A stretch of DNA of 30,823 bases from the NCBI GenBank assembly GCA_002501805.1, contig DAOI01000031.1, forward strand, positions 1-30,823. Direction: 5' to 3'. The notes below the pieces were generated by a model. That model was not told where the DNA came from. It ran no database searches and saw only the letters and a program-made list of their open reading frames with translations. The first letter of the stretch is position 1, and every line of letters starts with the position of its first letter. Positions 8,828 through 16,654 of the stretch are shown here, one piece after another. The position numbers were made by a program, and so were the translations under genes. This DNA comes from Euryarchaeota archaeon UBA463 (lineage in GTDB: Archaea > Thermoplasmatota > Poseidoniia > Poseidoniales > Thalassarchaeaceae).

Positions 8828-10098
8828 TGGCAATATCTATCGGAGATTTCATCGAAGGAGTGACTGACGAAAGTCTGTCAGATGATGAGATAATTGCATG
8901 GTTGAAAGACGTCTATGGAAATGGCATGAGTATCTCGGAAGTCACGGAGTTGACTTTGAGAATGAGGGATTCTGGGGAGACTCTTAATTGGGACGATAAT
9001 TCGAAAGTAGTGGATAAGCACTCAACAGGGGGTGTGGGGGACAAAGTATCTATTGCCCTAGCTCCAGCTTTGGCTGCCTGCGGACTTAGCGTCCCCATGA
9101 TATCAGGTAGGAGCTTGGGTCACACGGGCGGAACTCTGGATAAGCTAGAGTCCATTCCGGGATTCAATACCGATATCGGCATTGAGGAATTCATGCATCA
9201 GGTCGACGAGATAGGACTGGCAATTGTCGGTCAGAAGAGCGATTTAGTCCCTGCTGACAAACGTCTCTACGCACTCAGGGACGTCACAGGAACAGTAGCC
9301 TCAATCCCTCTGATTACGTCATCAATAGTATCTAAGAAGGCGGCTGAAGGAATTTCCTCACTGGTACTTGATGTGAAATTCGGAAGAGGGGCATTCATGG
9401 AGGACATTGAGTCTGCCAGAGAGCTTTCAGAGTCCATGGTTGGAGTCTCAAATGGATTGGGGGTGTCGACGATTGCCGTACTATCTTCTATGGATCAGCC
9501 GATCGGATACAGTGTTGGAAATTCTCTAGAGATTCTGGAGAGTGTCGAAACATTACTTGGCAGAGGACCGGCTGATCTAGAGGAGTTGGTTTGCGTATTA
9601 GGGGGATTACTTCTAGAGTCGTCTGGATCTTCAAATGACTTCGAGGAGGGTGCGGCGAAGATAATGGATAGCCTGTATGATGGTTCTGCGTTTGGAAAAT
9701 TCGTCGAAATGGTAGCCTCACAGGGAGGGGATCCACGTTTGTTTGAAAGTGAAGTCTCACTCCTAGAAGGATTGGGAATACTTGATCAGACACTGAAATC
9801 AGACTCTTTAGAAGCAAAGAAAGATGCATGGATAGCGGATATTGATGCTATGGCCATTGCCGAGATATGTCTTGAAATGGGAGCTGGTAGACTAAGTCTC
9901 GGAGATAAGATAGATCATCAGGTAGGCGTTGTCATGGAAGTCCAAGTAGGGGACACTGTCGAAATCGGGGACATTTTAGCAACAGTGTATCATCGTGGAG
10001 AAAAGATAGGCCCACTTCTGGAGAGACTAGGGGCGGCCTTCTCATTTTCTGATTCTGAGCCAGATGTGACTTCAAGAATTGCTGAGGTAATCAGATGA
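8827..10098 (+). CDS. deoA: Thymidine/pyrimidine-nucleoside phosphorylase
   Basis: Catalyses reversible phosphorolysis of thymidine, deoxyuridine or uridine to base plus (deoxy)ribose-1-phosphate in the cytoplasm. The phosphate-binding signature 'DKHSTGGVGDK' is near residue 63 and 'SGRSLGHTGGTLDKLE' follows. 'YALRDVTGTVASIPLI..SIVSKK' contains the Arg, Ser and Lys that contact the pyrimidine in family structures. A C-terminal PYNP domain ends the protein. At 423 residues it has the bacterial DeoA/Pdp length and lacks the N-terminal extension of archaeal AMP phosphorylases (about 500 residues). An upstream in-frame GTG at 8824 exists, but ATG 8827 shares a base with the upstream stop and begins the typical N-terminus. 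Its 3' end overlaps the next gene by ATGA. Coupling to a PLD-type surface enzyme suggests use of extracellular DNA or nucleotides. AMP-phosphorylase activity is the less likely alternative. Confidence 0.88.
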   Translation: MAISIGDFIEGVTDESLSDDEIIAWLKDVYGNGMSISEVTELTLRMRDSGETLNWDDNSKVVDKHSTGGVGDKVSIALAPALAACGLSVPMISGRSLGHTGGTLDKLESIPGFNTDIGIEEFMHQVDEIGLAIVGQKSDLVPADKRLYALRDVTGTVASIPLITSSIVSKKAAEGISSLVLDVKFGRGAFMEDIESARELSESMVGVSNGLGVSTIAVLSSMDQPIGYSVGNSLEILESVETLLGRGPADLEELVCVLGGLLLESSGSSNDFEEGAAKIMDSLYDGSAFGKFVEMVASQGGDPRLFESEVSLLEGLGILDQTLKSDSLEAKKDAWIADIDAMAIAEICLEMGAGRLSLGDKIDHQVGVVMEVQVGDTVEIGDILATVYHRGEKIGPLLERLGAAFSFSDSEPDVTSRIAEVIR

Positions 10099-11177
10099 GG
10101 CTCTCCCATATCGATAGGATAAGGGCAATTGCAGTATTGTGCATGGTAGAGGTACACACGGCTGCGATCATCCCCCCGAAAGGAGTGTCCGTGGGCGATC
10201 CAGCTGCATTTGTTGCCGCCGCGTTCGGAGGGATGGCGGCTCCATTATTCGTGATGATATCTGGATGGGGGATATACATGAGTGCCTCGAGAAGGATGAG
10301 GAGCGGTCTCACCGGTGCAGGTGACTGGGCATCATGGATGGTTCCTCGGGTTGCATTACTTGCTTCCTGTCAAATTCTGGTGAATCTGTTACTAAATGCA
10401 GACAGAGGAGGTAGATTCGAGGTAAATACTCCTGGCGTACTAACCCTGCTTGCAATCGCGACAATATTGGCTCCGGTACTAATTAGGCTGGGGATGAAAA
10501 TCAGAATCGGACTGATTTTAGTCCTGATTTCTTCTCCCTTGATTCTTGGAGATGCCTCAGGATTAGACTGGACCTGGTGGGATAGAGTTGCCTCAGATGG
10601 CATATCAGAATGGGTATCGAGGCTTCTTTGGAATGGGACCTATCCCGCTGTTCCTTGGATGTTCTACATTCTTCTGGGGACATTGGTGTATGATCTAAGT
10701 GATAGTCAGACAACTAGGGAGCGAATCATCGTCATTGGCCTGATCTCGACGGCAGTTACTTTCCTAATCTCTGAGAGGGAAGGGGTCTCTTGGGCACTAA
10801 CCGAGGGAGATGCTATTCTGACATTCTTTCCTGCTAGTCCATCATTTCTGGTTGTTTCAGGCACCTTCGCGCTTCTGGCACATAGGATTATGGAAGGTTC
10901 AGAGAGCTCTGGAGGGAAGCCTTGGAGAGGAGACAGTCTTTCATTCCTCGAACCACTTGGAAGAATTACTCTGACGGTTTACGTCTTGCACTTTGCAGTC
11001 TTGGGCGTCGTTGCATATGCCATGCAAGGAGAGCCTCGACTGGAGCTTTTTCCTGCCTTCGCAGTTACTATCGGCCATACATTGATTTGGATTCCCTTGG
11101 CGAAAGCACACCAAGAATTCATTCCTGAAATCTCCCTCGAAGGATTATTGAGAAAAATGAATCAGTCATCGAGATAA
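10095..11177 (+). CDS. Acyltransferase-like multi-pass membrane protein (DUF1624/DUF418-like)
   Basis: 360 residues with about 9-10 hydrophobic helices. The N-terminus 'IDRIRAIAVLCMVEVHTAA' places an Arg before helix 1 and a His (residue 21) at its end, followed by 'APLFVMISGWGIY'; the C-terminus holds 'GRITLTVYVLHFAV'. These marks are shared by heparan-glucosaminide N-acetyltransferase-like DUF1624, DUF418 and acyltransferase-3 proteins, which move acyl groups across or at the membrane onto sugars and other cell-surface compounds. The substrate cannot be told from sequence. The start codon overlaps the deoA stop (ATGA, 10095-10098), so translation is probably coupled. Its last 16 bases overlap the convergent small secreted gene. 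Confidence 0.6.
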   Translation: MRLSHIDRIRAIAVLCMVEVHTAAIIPPKGVSVGDPAAFVAAAFGGMAAPLFVMISGWGIYMSASRRMRSGLTGAGDWASWMVPRVALLASCQILVNLLLNADRGGRFEVNTPGVLTLLAIATILAPVLIRLGMKIRIGLILVLISSPLILGDASGLDWTWWDRVASDGISEWVSRLLWNGTYPAVPWMFYILLGTLVYDLSDSQTTRERIIVIGLISTAVTFLISEREGVSWALTEGDAILTFFPASPSFLVVSGTFALLAHRIMEGSESSGGKPWRGDSLSFLEPLGRITLTVYVLHFAVLGVVAYAMQGEPRLELFPAFAVTIGHTLIWIPLAKAHQEFIPEISLEGLLRKMNQSSR

Positions 11178-11389
11178 TCTGTAGTCCATGAAATTGGTCC
11201 AAACCATACTGATCCTTCCTCGTTCGTAGCTTGAATTCTACCGTAATATGTCGCCCCGCAACATGTTAGTCCCGATACTGTCTGAGAGTGGTTGCCGATA
11301 GTTGTGCCACCGAAACCGGCACTGCCTTCCCAACCAGATGCCAGCATCAAAAAAGCCAGCATCAGAGCGGAAGCTCGCTTGCTGCGCAT
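11162..11389 (-). CDS. Small secreted protein with fibronectin-III-like strand pattern
   Basis: 75 residues. An N-terminal basic and hydrophobic signal sequence (about residues 1-24) precedes a segment reading 'TVSGLTCCGATYYGRIQATN', then 'EGSVWFGPISWTT'. This looks like the last strands of a fibronectin type III domain (usual form 'L.pgttYyyRv.AtN..G...gp..sFtT'). A lone C-terminal half of the fold is unusual; it may be a remnant of a larger surface protein or a true small product. It lies 33 nt downstream of SHMT on the same strand and its 3' end overlaps the convergent acyltransferase-like gene. The upstream sequence has GGAGTG just before the ATG. A second overlapping minus-strand frame (11238-11426) looks like a shadow. 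Confidence 0.42.
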   Translation of the reverse strand: MRSKRASALMLAFLMLASGWEGSAGFGGTTIGNHSQTVSGLTCCGATYYGRIQATNEEGSVWFGPISWTTDYLDD

Positions 11390-11422
11390 ACACTCCGATA
11401 AAGGGAGGACATGAATAAGTTG

Positions 11423-12703
11423 TCATATTCCAGGATATGCTGGCCCTTCCTCGAAGCAGTATCTTACAGTTTGGAATTCGGACTTGAAAATTGAGATTTC
11501 GGATCTTACGGTCGAGGGTTCCTCCTTGTTTATCAGGGCCCTTGCGAAAAAGCGTGCCACGTCCTGCATCTCATCGACACCCATGCCGACACGAGTCAGT
11601 TCTGGGACGCCTAGCCTCAGACCGCTGGGCCCGGACATTGCCTTAGTATCCCCAGGTAGCATATTCATGTTGGTAATTATTCCACAGTCCTCGAGAGTCT
11701 GGGCCGCCCTCATCCCGGAACCCGAATCTGGACCGCCATGCCGAGTCAAGACCTGGTGGCTCTCTGTGAATCCTCTTTCCTCGGCGATGACATCGAATCC
11801 CTCTGAAGAAAGTGCGGCGCCTAGAGCTTTTGCATTCTTCACTATGTCACTGGCGTAGTCTGATCCAAACTGTTCGAATTCAGCTAATGCCACGGCCTTA
11901 CCAGCCACGTGATGTAAGTGATATGAAGAGCAGACTCCGGGGAAGATTGAGTTGTTCAGCCTCTTGTGTAGGGTGGCATCTTCGGAGTCTGAGAGAAGAA
12001 AACCTCCCTGTGGCCCGGGAAACGTTTTGTGACTACTGCCAGTCATCACATCCGCACCCTCCCTTAGAGGATCCTGGAAAACACCTCCTGCGATTAGCCC
12101 CAACACGTGAGCACCGTCATACATCACCATGGATCCAACTTCATGGGCGGCGTCTGACAATTCCCTCAGAGGAGTGGGGAATAGGAAAACCGACTGTCCA
12201 AACAGGACAAGGTTTGGCTCGTTATCCCTGATTAGTGATAATGAAGCATCGATATCCGGTTCCATCCTTTCCTCGTCCCAAGGGTATGTGACTAGATTCA
12301 ATCCTCTGACCCCAACCGCCCCCATCCTAGCATGGGAGATATGTCCCCCGTCTGCGGTGGAAACCGCGGTGATGGTATCACCTGGATTTGAAAGGGCTTT
12401 CAATGCGGCTATGTTAGAAACGGTTCCGGAGGTTGATTGGATATTGGCAAAATTACAATTAAAAACTCGTCTCGCTGACTTAATCCCCATCTCCTCTATT
12501 GTATCAAAGTCGTCACAACCTTGGTAATACCTCTTTCCAGGAAGGCCCTCGGCATATCTGCCATGGAGATCTGAGTCGCAAGCTCTGCGAACCAATGGAC
12601 TCAGGATATTCTCACTGGCAATCATCGGAATACTGTGGCGATAGTGATTGCCCGAATCATCGACAGCCTGCAGAATTTTCGATGTCGCATCCCTTGGATT
12701 CAT
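11423..12703 (-). CDS. glyA: Serine hydroxymethyltransferase (archaeal type)
   Basis: PLP-dependent cytoplasmic enzyme interconverting serine and glycine with transfer of a one-carbon unit to tetrahydrofolate or tetrahydropterin. Visible marks are 'IPMIASENILSP' near the N-terminus, 'GRYAEGLPGKRYYQG', 'YDGAHVLGLIAGG' and the PLP-lysine motif 'TGSSHKTFPGPQGG' (Lys about residue 226). The sequence is closer to archaeal SHMTs than to bacterial GlyA. The frame can be extended to a TTG at 12757, but ATG 12703 gives a normal N-terminus (426 residues) and a TTAAAC box A candidate lies about 30 bases upstream. It faces the Ca-repeat surface gene across a divergent spacer. With gcvPA, gcvPB and gcvT further right it forms the glycine/one-carbon set of the window. 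Confidence 0.92.
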   Translation of the reverse strand: MNPRDATSKILQAVDDSGNHYRHSIPMIASENILSPLVRRACDSDLHGRYAEGLPGKRYYQGCDDFDTIEEMGIKSARRVFNCNFANIQSTSGTVSNIAALKALSNPGDTITAVSTADGGHISHARMGAVGVRGLNLVTYPWDEERMEPDIDASLSLIRDNEPNLVLFGQSVFLFPTPLRELSDAAHEVGSMVMYDGAHVLGLIAGGVFQDPLREGADVMTGSSHKTFPGPQGGFLLSDSEDATLHKRLNNSIFPGVCSSYHLHHVAGKAVALAEFEQFGSDYASDIVKNAKALGAALSSEGFDVIAEERGFTESHQVLTRHGGPDSGSGMRAAQTLEDCGIITNMNMLPGDTKAMSGPSGLRLGVPELTRVGMGVDEMQDVARFFARALINKEEPSTVRSEISIFKSEFQTVRYCFEEGPAYPGI

Positions 12704-12806
12704 GATACTGCATCGAAGGAAGGTCAAAGAGTTTAACGGAAGAGGGTTTTCTTCCAATATACAATCAATACGGAATTGTTATTGAATTGTCCCCCTAATG
12801 GGTGGT
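12704..12806. promoter_or_regulatory. Divergent promoter region between glyA and the Ca-repeat surface protein gene
   Basis: An AT-rich spacer of about 100 bases between two divergent starts. On the minus strand, TTAAAC (12731-12736) lies about 30 bases from the glyA ATG, as expected for a leaderless archaeal promoter. A TATATTG-like run lies near 12757-12763. No clear box could be fixed for the plus-strand gene. Confidence 0.3.
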
Positions 12807-15071
12807 ATGAACAAGTACCGCTTGGTGAAGCCGATTCTGATTGTAATGATGTTGCTGGCCTCGGCCCATATAGTCTCAGCGAATGATACCGATGGGGACG
12901 GGACCGATGATGCCAATGATGATTTTCCCAATGATCCCTGCGCAGATACAGATACAGATTCTGACGGAATGCCAGACACTCTTACCACTGGCTGTTCAGG
13001 ATCATACGTCGTAGCACATACGTCATTTGAGGACCCGTTTACGATATCTAGTGTGAAGTACACAGATACCGGTGACGATAGTGTCGATCGATATCTGTGG
13101 AATAATCTGAATCAGCCTCATGTATCTCATAATCAGTCTAGTGGGACTGAGATGGGTTTCTCGCTTTACTATGAGTCGAATGGAGGAGTTGGGCTGACTG
13201 ATGGCGATTACTTTGGAACGGTAAACTACACTGGGACTGTGGGAAACTTCACTGACGGAAATAATGGTTACCAGATGTCTGATGTTGATGGAGTTACTAC
13301 TCTTATTCTCGATAGTGTAAATGCTGAATATGTGAATTTTGACATGTTCCTTCAGGATACCTCGTATGAGACATCGACCCCCATTGACTATCTTGTAATT
13401 TTATTCAATGGGACCAATTCGCAAGTTCAGATTCTGAATACTACTGGCTACGATATAGACGGTGACTTCCAATCCTACCTGGGTAACTGGACCAGTGTCG
13501 TGACAGATATTTCATCGGCTGGAGCGGGGACTCTTGAGGTAACATTCAGCACTAACGCGGCCACTGAGTCACTATTCTTGGATAACATCGAGTTCACTTC
13601 GACATCACAACTCGTAGAAGATACTGATGACGACAACGATGGCTGGAGTGACGTTGATGAGAACTCGTGTGGGACGGACCCCCTTGACTCGAACGATATC
13701 CCATCGGATAGTAACGGTAACGGCGTATGCGACGCTATAGAGGGAGACGACTTTGATGGCGATGGCATACCAAATGATAGGGACCCGGATGACGACAATG
13801 ATGGTTATGACGACGACTATGACGCATTTCCCCTAGATCCAACAGAGTGGGTGGACCACGACGGAGACGGAACTGGTGACAACGCTGACACCGACGACGA
13901 TAATGATGGAGTGCTTGATCCTGATGATCAAGATCCACTTAACCCGTTCATATGTTCAGATGTGGATATGGATGCGGCTGATGACTGTTCATCTGGAACT
14001 TTTGATCCATCAAATGATGGTCCAGATAATGATGGAGATGGGCTCGCAGATGTTGGTGACCCAGATGACGATAATGACGGAGCGGATGATTATCTTGATC
14101 AAGATCCACTTAACCCGTTCACGTGTTCAGATATCGATATGGATGGGGCTGATGACTGTTCATATGGAACTTTTGATCCATCAAATGATGGTCTAGATAC
14201 TGATGGAGATGGGCTCGCAGACGTTGGTGACCCAGATGATGATAATGACGGAGTCATTGACGATAATGACTGCGCACCCCTTGACGCGAGTATTTCTTGT
14301 GTTGATTCAGACGAAGACGGGGTCGACGATGATGGTGATGCATTTCCCGATGACTCTACCGAGTGGTCAGACACAGACGGAGATGGAGTAGGCGACAATG
14401 CCGATACTGACGATGACGATGATGGTTGGTCTGATCAGGACGAGGTCGTATGTGGTAGCGAGTTACTAGACTCGGGTTCGGTGCCTGCAGACTCCGATGC
14501 CGATGGTGAGTGCGATGCATTGGACCCTGATGACGATGACGATGGAGTGGTTGATTCTGATGACGCATTCCCCAGTAATCCGACTGAGTGGGCTGACACG
14601 GATGGTGACGGAATTGGCAATAACGCCGACGGGGATGATGATGGCGACGGATGGGGAGATTCCACGGAGAGCGATTGTGGCAGTGATCCGATGGACGGAG
14701 AAGTATCGCCCAAAGATATCGACGGGGATGGTGCCTGTAACATTCAGGATCCCGATGACGATGGGGATGGAGTAGCAGATGAGAATGATGCCTTTCCATT
14801 GGATAATGCAGAATGGCTAGATACCGATGGTGACGGACTGGGAGATAATTCAGACCAAGATGACGATGGGGATCAATTCGTCGATGAGTATGAGTCCGAG
14901 TGCATGAGCGACCCACTGGATCCGAACTCATCTCCAAGTGACTCTGATGGGGATGGAATCTGTGATGCGATGGATGTTTTCGATGATAATGAAAGTAATG
15001 ATACGCCTGGATTTGGATTAATTTCAGCGATATCTGTCCTAGCCCTAGCCGCGCTGGCTAGAAGAGAATGA
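12807..15071 (+). CDS. Acidic calcium-repeat (TSP3-like) surface protein with PGF-CTERM sorting tail
   Basis: About 754 residues. A signal peptide (to about 'VSAN') is followed by one DxDGDGxxD repeat, a beta-rich domain of about 200 residues (bases 13000-13615, possibly a jelly-roll or MAM-like adhesion domain), then about 450 residues of thrombospondin type 3-like repeats ('DTDGDGIGNNADGDDDGDG'). The tail is 'DTPGFGLISAISVLALAALA' plus 'RRE': a PGF-CTERM signal, cut by archaeosortase ArtA and lipid-attached in haloarchaea and other euryarchaea. The protein is therefore probably a mature S-layer or surface component rigidified by calcium. Two repeat blocks are near-identical in DNA (171-bp period). 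ATG 12798 is also possible; ATG 12807 begins the basic n-region. No archaeosortase gene is in the window. The stop ends one base before the 3' end of the convergent tRNA-Asn. Confidence 0.85.
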   Translation: MNKYRLVKPILIVMMLLASAHIVSANDTDGDGTDDANDDFPNDPCADTDTDSDGMPDTLTTGCSGSYVVAHTSFEDPFTISSVKYTDTGDDSVDRYLWNNLNQPHVSHNQSSGTEMGFSLYYESNGGVGLTDGDYFGTVNYTGTVGNFTDGNNGYQMSDVDGVTTLILDSVNAEYVNFDMFLQDTSYETSTPIDYLVILFNGTNSQVQILNTTGYDIDGDFQSYLGNWTSVVTDISSAGAGTLEVTFSTNAATESLFLDNIEFTSTSQLVEDTDDDNDGWSDVDENSCGTDPLDSNDIPSDSNGNGVCDAIEGDDFDGDGIPNDRDPDDDNDGYDDDYDAFPLDPTEWVDHDGDGTGDNADTDDDNDGVLDPDDQDPLNPFICSDVDMDAADDCSSGTFDPSNDGPDNDGDGLADVGDPDDDNDGADDYLDQDPLNPFTCSDIDMDGADDCSYGTFDPSNDGLDTDGDGLADVGDPDDDNDGVIDDNDCAPLDASISCVDSDEDGVDDDGDAFPDDSTEWSDTDGDGVGDNADTDDDDDGWSDQDEVVCGSELLDSGSVPADSDADGECDALDPDDDDDGVVDSDDAFPSNPTEWADTDGDGIGNNADGDDDGDGWGDSTESDCGSDPMDGEVSPKDIDGDGACNIQDPDDDGDGVADENDAFPLDNAEWLDTDGDGLGDNSDQDDDGDQFVDEYESECMSDPLDPNSSPSDSDGDGICDAMDVFDDNESNDTPGFGLISAISVLALAALARRE
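13895..14252 (+). repeat. 171-bp in-frame direct duplication inside the Ca-repeat gene
   Basis: Two copies with a 171-base (57-codon) offset: for example GATCAAGATCCACTTAACCC at 13926 recurs at 14097, and CTTTTGATCCATCAAATGAT recurs likewise. Both encode the block 'DQDPLNPF.CSD.DMD.ADDCS.GTFDPSNDG'. The high nucleotide identity, with mostly scattered single changes, indicates recent expansion compared with the older diverged repeats around it. Confidence 0.85.
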
Positions 15072-15147
15072 TGGCGCCGACAGCAGGACTTGAACCTGCG
15101 ACCTGTGGATTAACAGTCCACCGCTCCACCAACTAAGCTATGTCGGC
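15072..15147 (-). tRNA. tRNA-Asn (GTT)
   Basis: A 76-nt cloverleaf on the minus strand: acceptor GCCGACA pairs with TGTCGGC, the D-arm carries AGTTGGTGGAGC, the anticodon stem GTGGA/TCCAC holds loop CTGTTAA (anticodon GTT), and the T-arm is GCAGG-TTCAAGT-CCTGC. Discriminator G and CCA are encoded (15072-15074 on the plus strand read TGG). No intron. It lies 42 nt downstream of the GMP synthetase gene on the same strand and directly abuts the convergent surface-protein stop codon. Confidence 0.96.
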
Positions 15148-15189
15148 CCAAGCTGGTCGCGGCATAACACATTCATCAATGAATCGGAA

Positions 15190-16146
15190 TCATTCCCACT
15201 CAATTGTCCCTGGAGGCTTATGTGTAATATCATACACTACTCGGTTTACTTGCCCTTTCAGAGAGTTAGTTATCTCGGTACTTATGGAAGCTAAAACATC
15301 GTGAGGAATATCAGAATACTTGGCGCTCATGCCATCTAAACTAGCCACTGCCCGAACTACTACGGTCTCTCCGTGGACCCTGATATCCCCATGCACGCCA
15401 ACACTCCTGACCGGCAGTAGCGCGGCGAAATATTGCCAAGGAAGATCGCATTTTCCTGCTGCGGCTGCTTCCTGTAGTCTGATTTCTACGATATGGCAGG
15501 CCTCACGGCAGGCCTCGACCCGATGTCTGGTAAGATCCCCTAGGACCCTTACGGCCAGTCCGGGCCCAGGGAAGGGCTGTCTCTCACTAGATTTAATTCC
15601 TAGACTCCGAGCAATCTCCCTGACCTCATCTTTGTAGAATTCACGCAGAGGTTCGACTATCTTCAGATCGACATCATCGGGCAGGCCACCAACGTTGTGA
15701 TGGCTCTTTATGACGTCCCTCTCTCCCCCTCCAGACTCTATCCAATCTGGTGCTATAGTGCCTTGAACAAGATATTTTGCACCACAGTTCGCCTGCTCCT
15801 CCTCGAAGACTCTGATAAATTGCTCTCCGATTACCATTCTCTTTTGCTCTGGGTCTGTTACTCCTTCTAAACTGCTGAAGAATCTCTCGGATGCGTCGAC
15901 CACCTGTAAATCGATGCCCATTTCATTGAACATCTCCCTGACCTCATCAGTCTCCCCCTTGCGCATGAATCCGGTATCAACGTAGACGCAGTGGAGTAGG
16001 CTCCCGACTGCACGGTGAGCGAGTACCGCTGCGACAGTACTGTCTATTCCGCCTGAGCAGGCTATGATTGCAGTATCATCTATCTTTGATTCCAATGCTT
16101 CAATCGCCTCATCAACCAGCATTTGGGTATCCATCGAAGGACTCAC
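15190..16146 (-). CDS. guaAB: GMP synthase ATP-pyrophosphatase subunit (subunit B)
   Basis: Last step of GMP synthesis: ATP-dependent activation of XMP and amination with ammonia delivered by a separate glutamine amidotransferase subunit. 318 residues, with the PP-loop 'SGGIDS' at residues 31-36, 'DTGFMRKGE', 'QGTIAPDWIESGG', 'IKSHHNVGGLPDD' and the C-terminal dimerisation domain ending 'YDITHKPPGTIEWE'. The amidotransferase domain found fused in bacterial GuaA is absent, as usual in Euryarchaeota; the partner subunit A is not in this window. The start GTG 16146 overlaps the purE stop (GTGA); ATG 16134 is an alternative. It forms a purine operon with purE. Confidence 0.93.
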   Translation of the reverse strand: MSPSMDTQMLVDEAIEALESKIDDTAIIACSGGIDSTVAAVLAHRAVGSLLHCVYVDTGFMRKGETDEVREMFNEMGIDLQVVDASERFFSSLEGVTDPEQKRMVIGEQFIRVFEEEQANCGAKYLVQGTIAPDWIESGGGERDVIKSHHNVGGLPDDVDLKIVEPLREFYKDEVREIARSLGIKSSERQPFPGPGLAVRVLGDLTRHRVEACREACHIVEIRLQEAAAAGKCDLPWQYFAALLPVRSVGVHGDIRVHGETVVVRAVASLDGMSAKYSDIPHDVLASISTEITNSLKGQVNRVVYDITHKPPGTIEWE

Positions 16147-16616
16147 CCCTGAATTGACTCGTCATCTGAGATTACCTTCGCAGTCATTGCTTCTCTGTAC
16201 TCCCTGTACGCGCTGGATAGAGAATCATCAGAGGTAGCGAGAATTTGAACTGCAAGAGCACCTGCATTGTCGCCGCGGTCAACCCCTACGGTAGCCACAG
16301 GCATCCCTGGGGGCATTTGGACGATGGAAAGTAGAGAGTCCATAGGGACCTTTCCTCCTACTGGCACTCCTATAACTGGCTTGCTGGTCATTGATGCGAT
16401 CACTCCGGGAAGGGCCGCTGCAACTCCAGCCATACCGATGAATACCTGACATCCTGAGTCCTCAGCTGCACTGATAATTTCCTCGAGGTATTTTGGTGCC
16501 CTGTGTGCGGATGCAACCCTTATCTCGAAGGCCACATCGAACTTCTCCAGCACGGAGCGGCATTTCTCAGCAATCGGCAAATCTGATTTCGAACCAAGTA
16601 CGACACATATGTCCAT
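16143..16616 (-). CDS. purE: N5-carboxyaminoimidazole ribonucleotide mutase / AIR carboxylase
   Basis: Purine biosynthesis: forms 4-carboxy-AIR, from N5-CAIR (class I) or directly from AIR and CO2. 157 residues, the usual length. Visible motifs are 'GSKSDLP' (8-14), 'ASAHRAP' (35-41, active-site His), 'GMAGVAAALPGVIA' and 'DSLLSIVQMPPGMPVATVGV'. These are closer to class I than to class II. No purK is adjacent. The 3' end overlaps the GMP synthetase start by 4 bases, so the two purine genes are translationally coupled; 38 nt separate its start from the upstream membrane-protein gene. Confidence 0.92.
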   Translation of the reverse strand: MDICVVLGSKSDLPIAEKCRSVLEKFDVAFEIRVASAHRAPKYLEEIISAAEDSGCQVFIGMAGVAAALPGVIASMTSKPVIGVPVGGKVPMDSLLSIVQMPPGMPVATVGVDRGDNAGALAVQILATSDDSLSSAYREYREAMTAKVISDDESIQG

Positions 16617-16654
16617 GACACTCGGGACGTAAGGAGGTTCAAATGCCTGCCGTT

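Noticed and set aside
12129..12527. 132-residue plus-strand frame opposite glyA
   Set aside because: Lies wholly inside the antisense of a well-conserved SHMT and shows no recognisable motif.
13895..14252. Direct repeats considered as a CRISPR-like array
   Set aside because: Only two long copies, in frame and encoding Ca-binding repeats, without unique spacers or cas genes.
14356..14937. 193-residue His/Arg-rich open frame on the minus strand
   Set aside because: It is the antisense of the Asp-codon-rich calcium repeats; composition is a shadow of GAT/GAC repeats with no family likeness.
15171..15184. ATTCAT-CA-ATGAAT palindrome between the GMP synthetase gene and tRNA-Asn
   Set aside because: Short, AT-rich and single; it overlaps no promoter element that could be fixed, so it is not distinguishable from chance.
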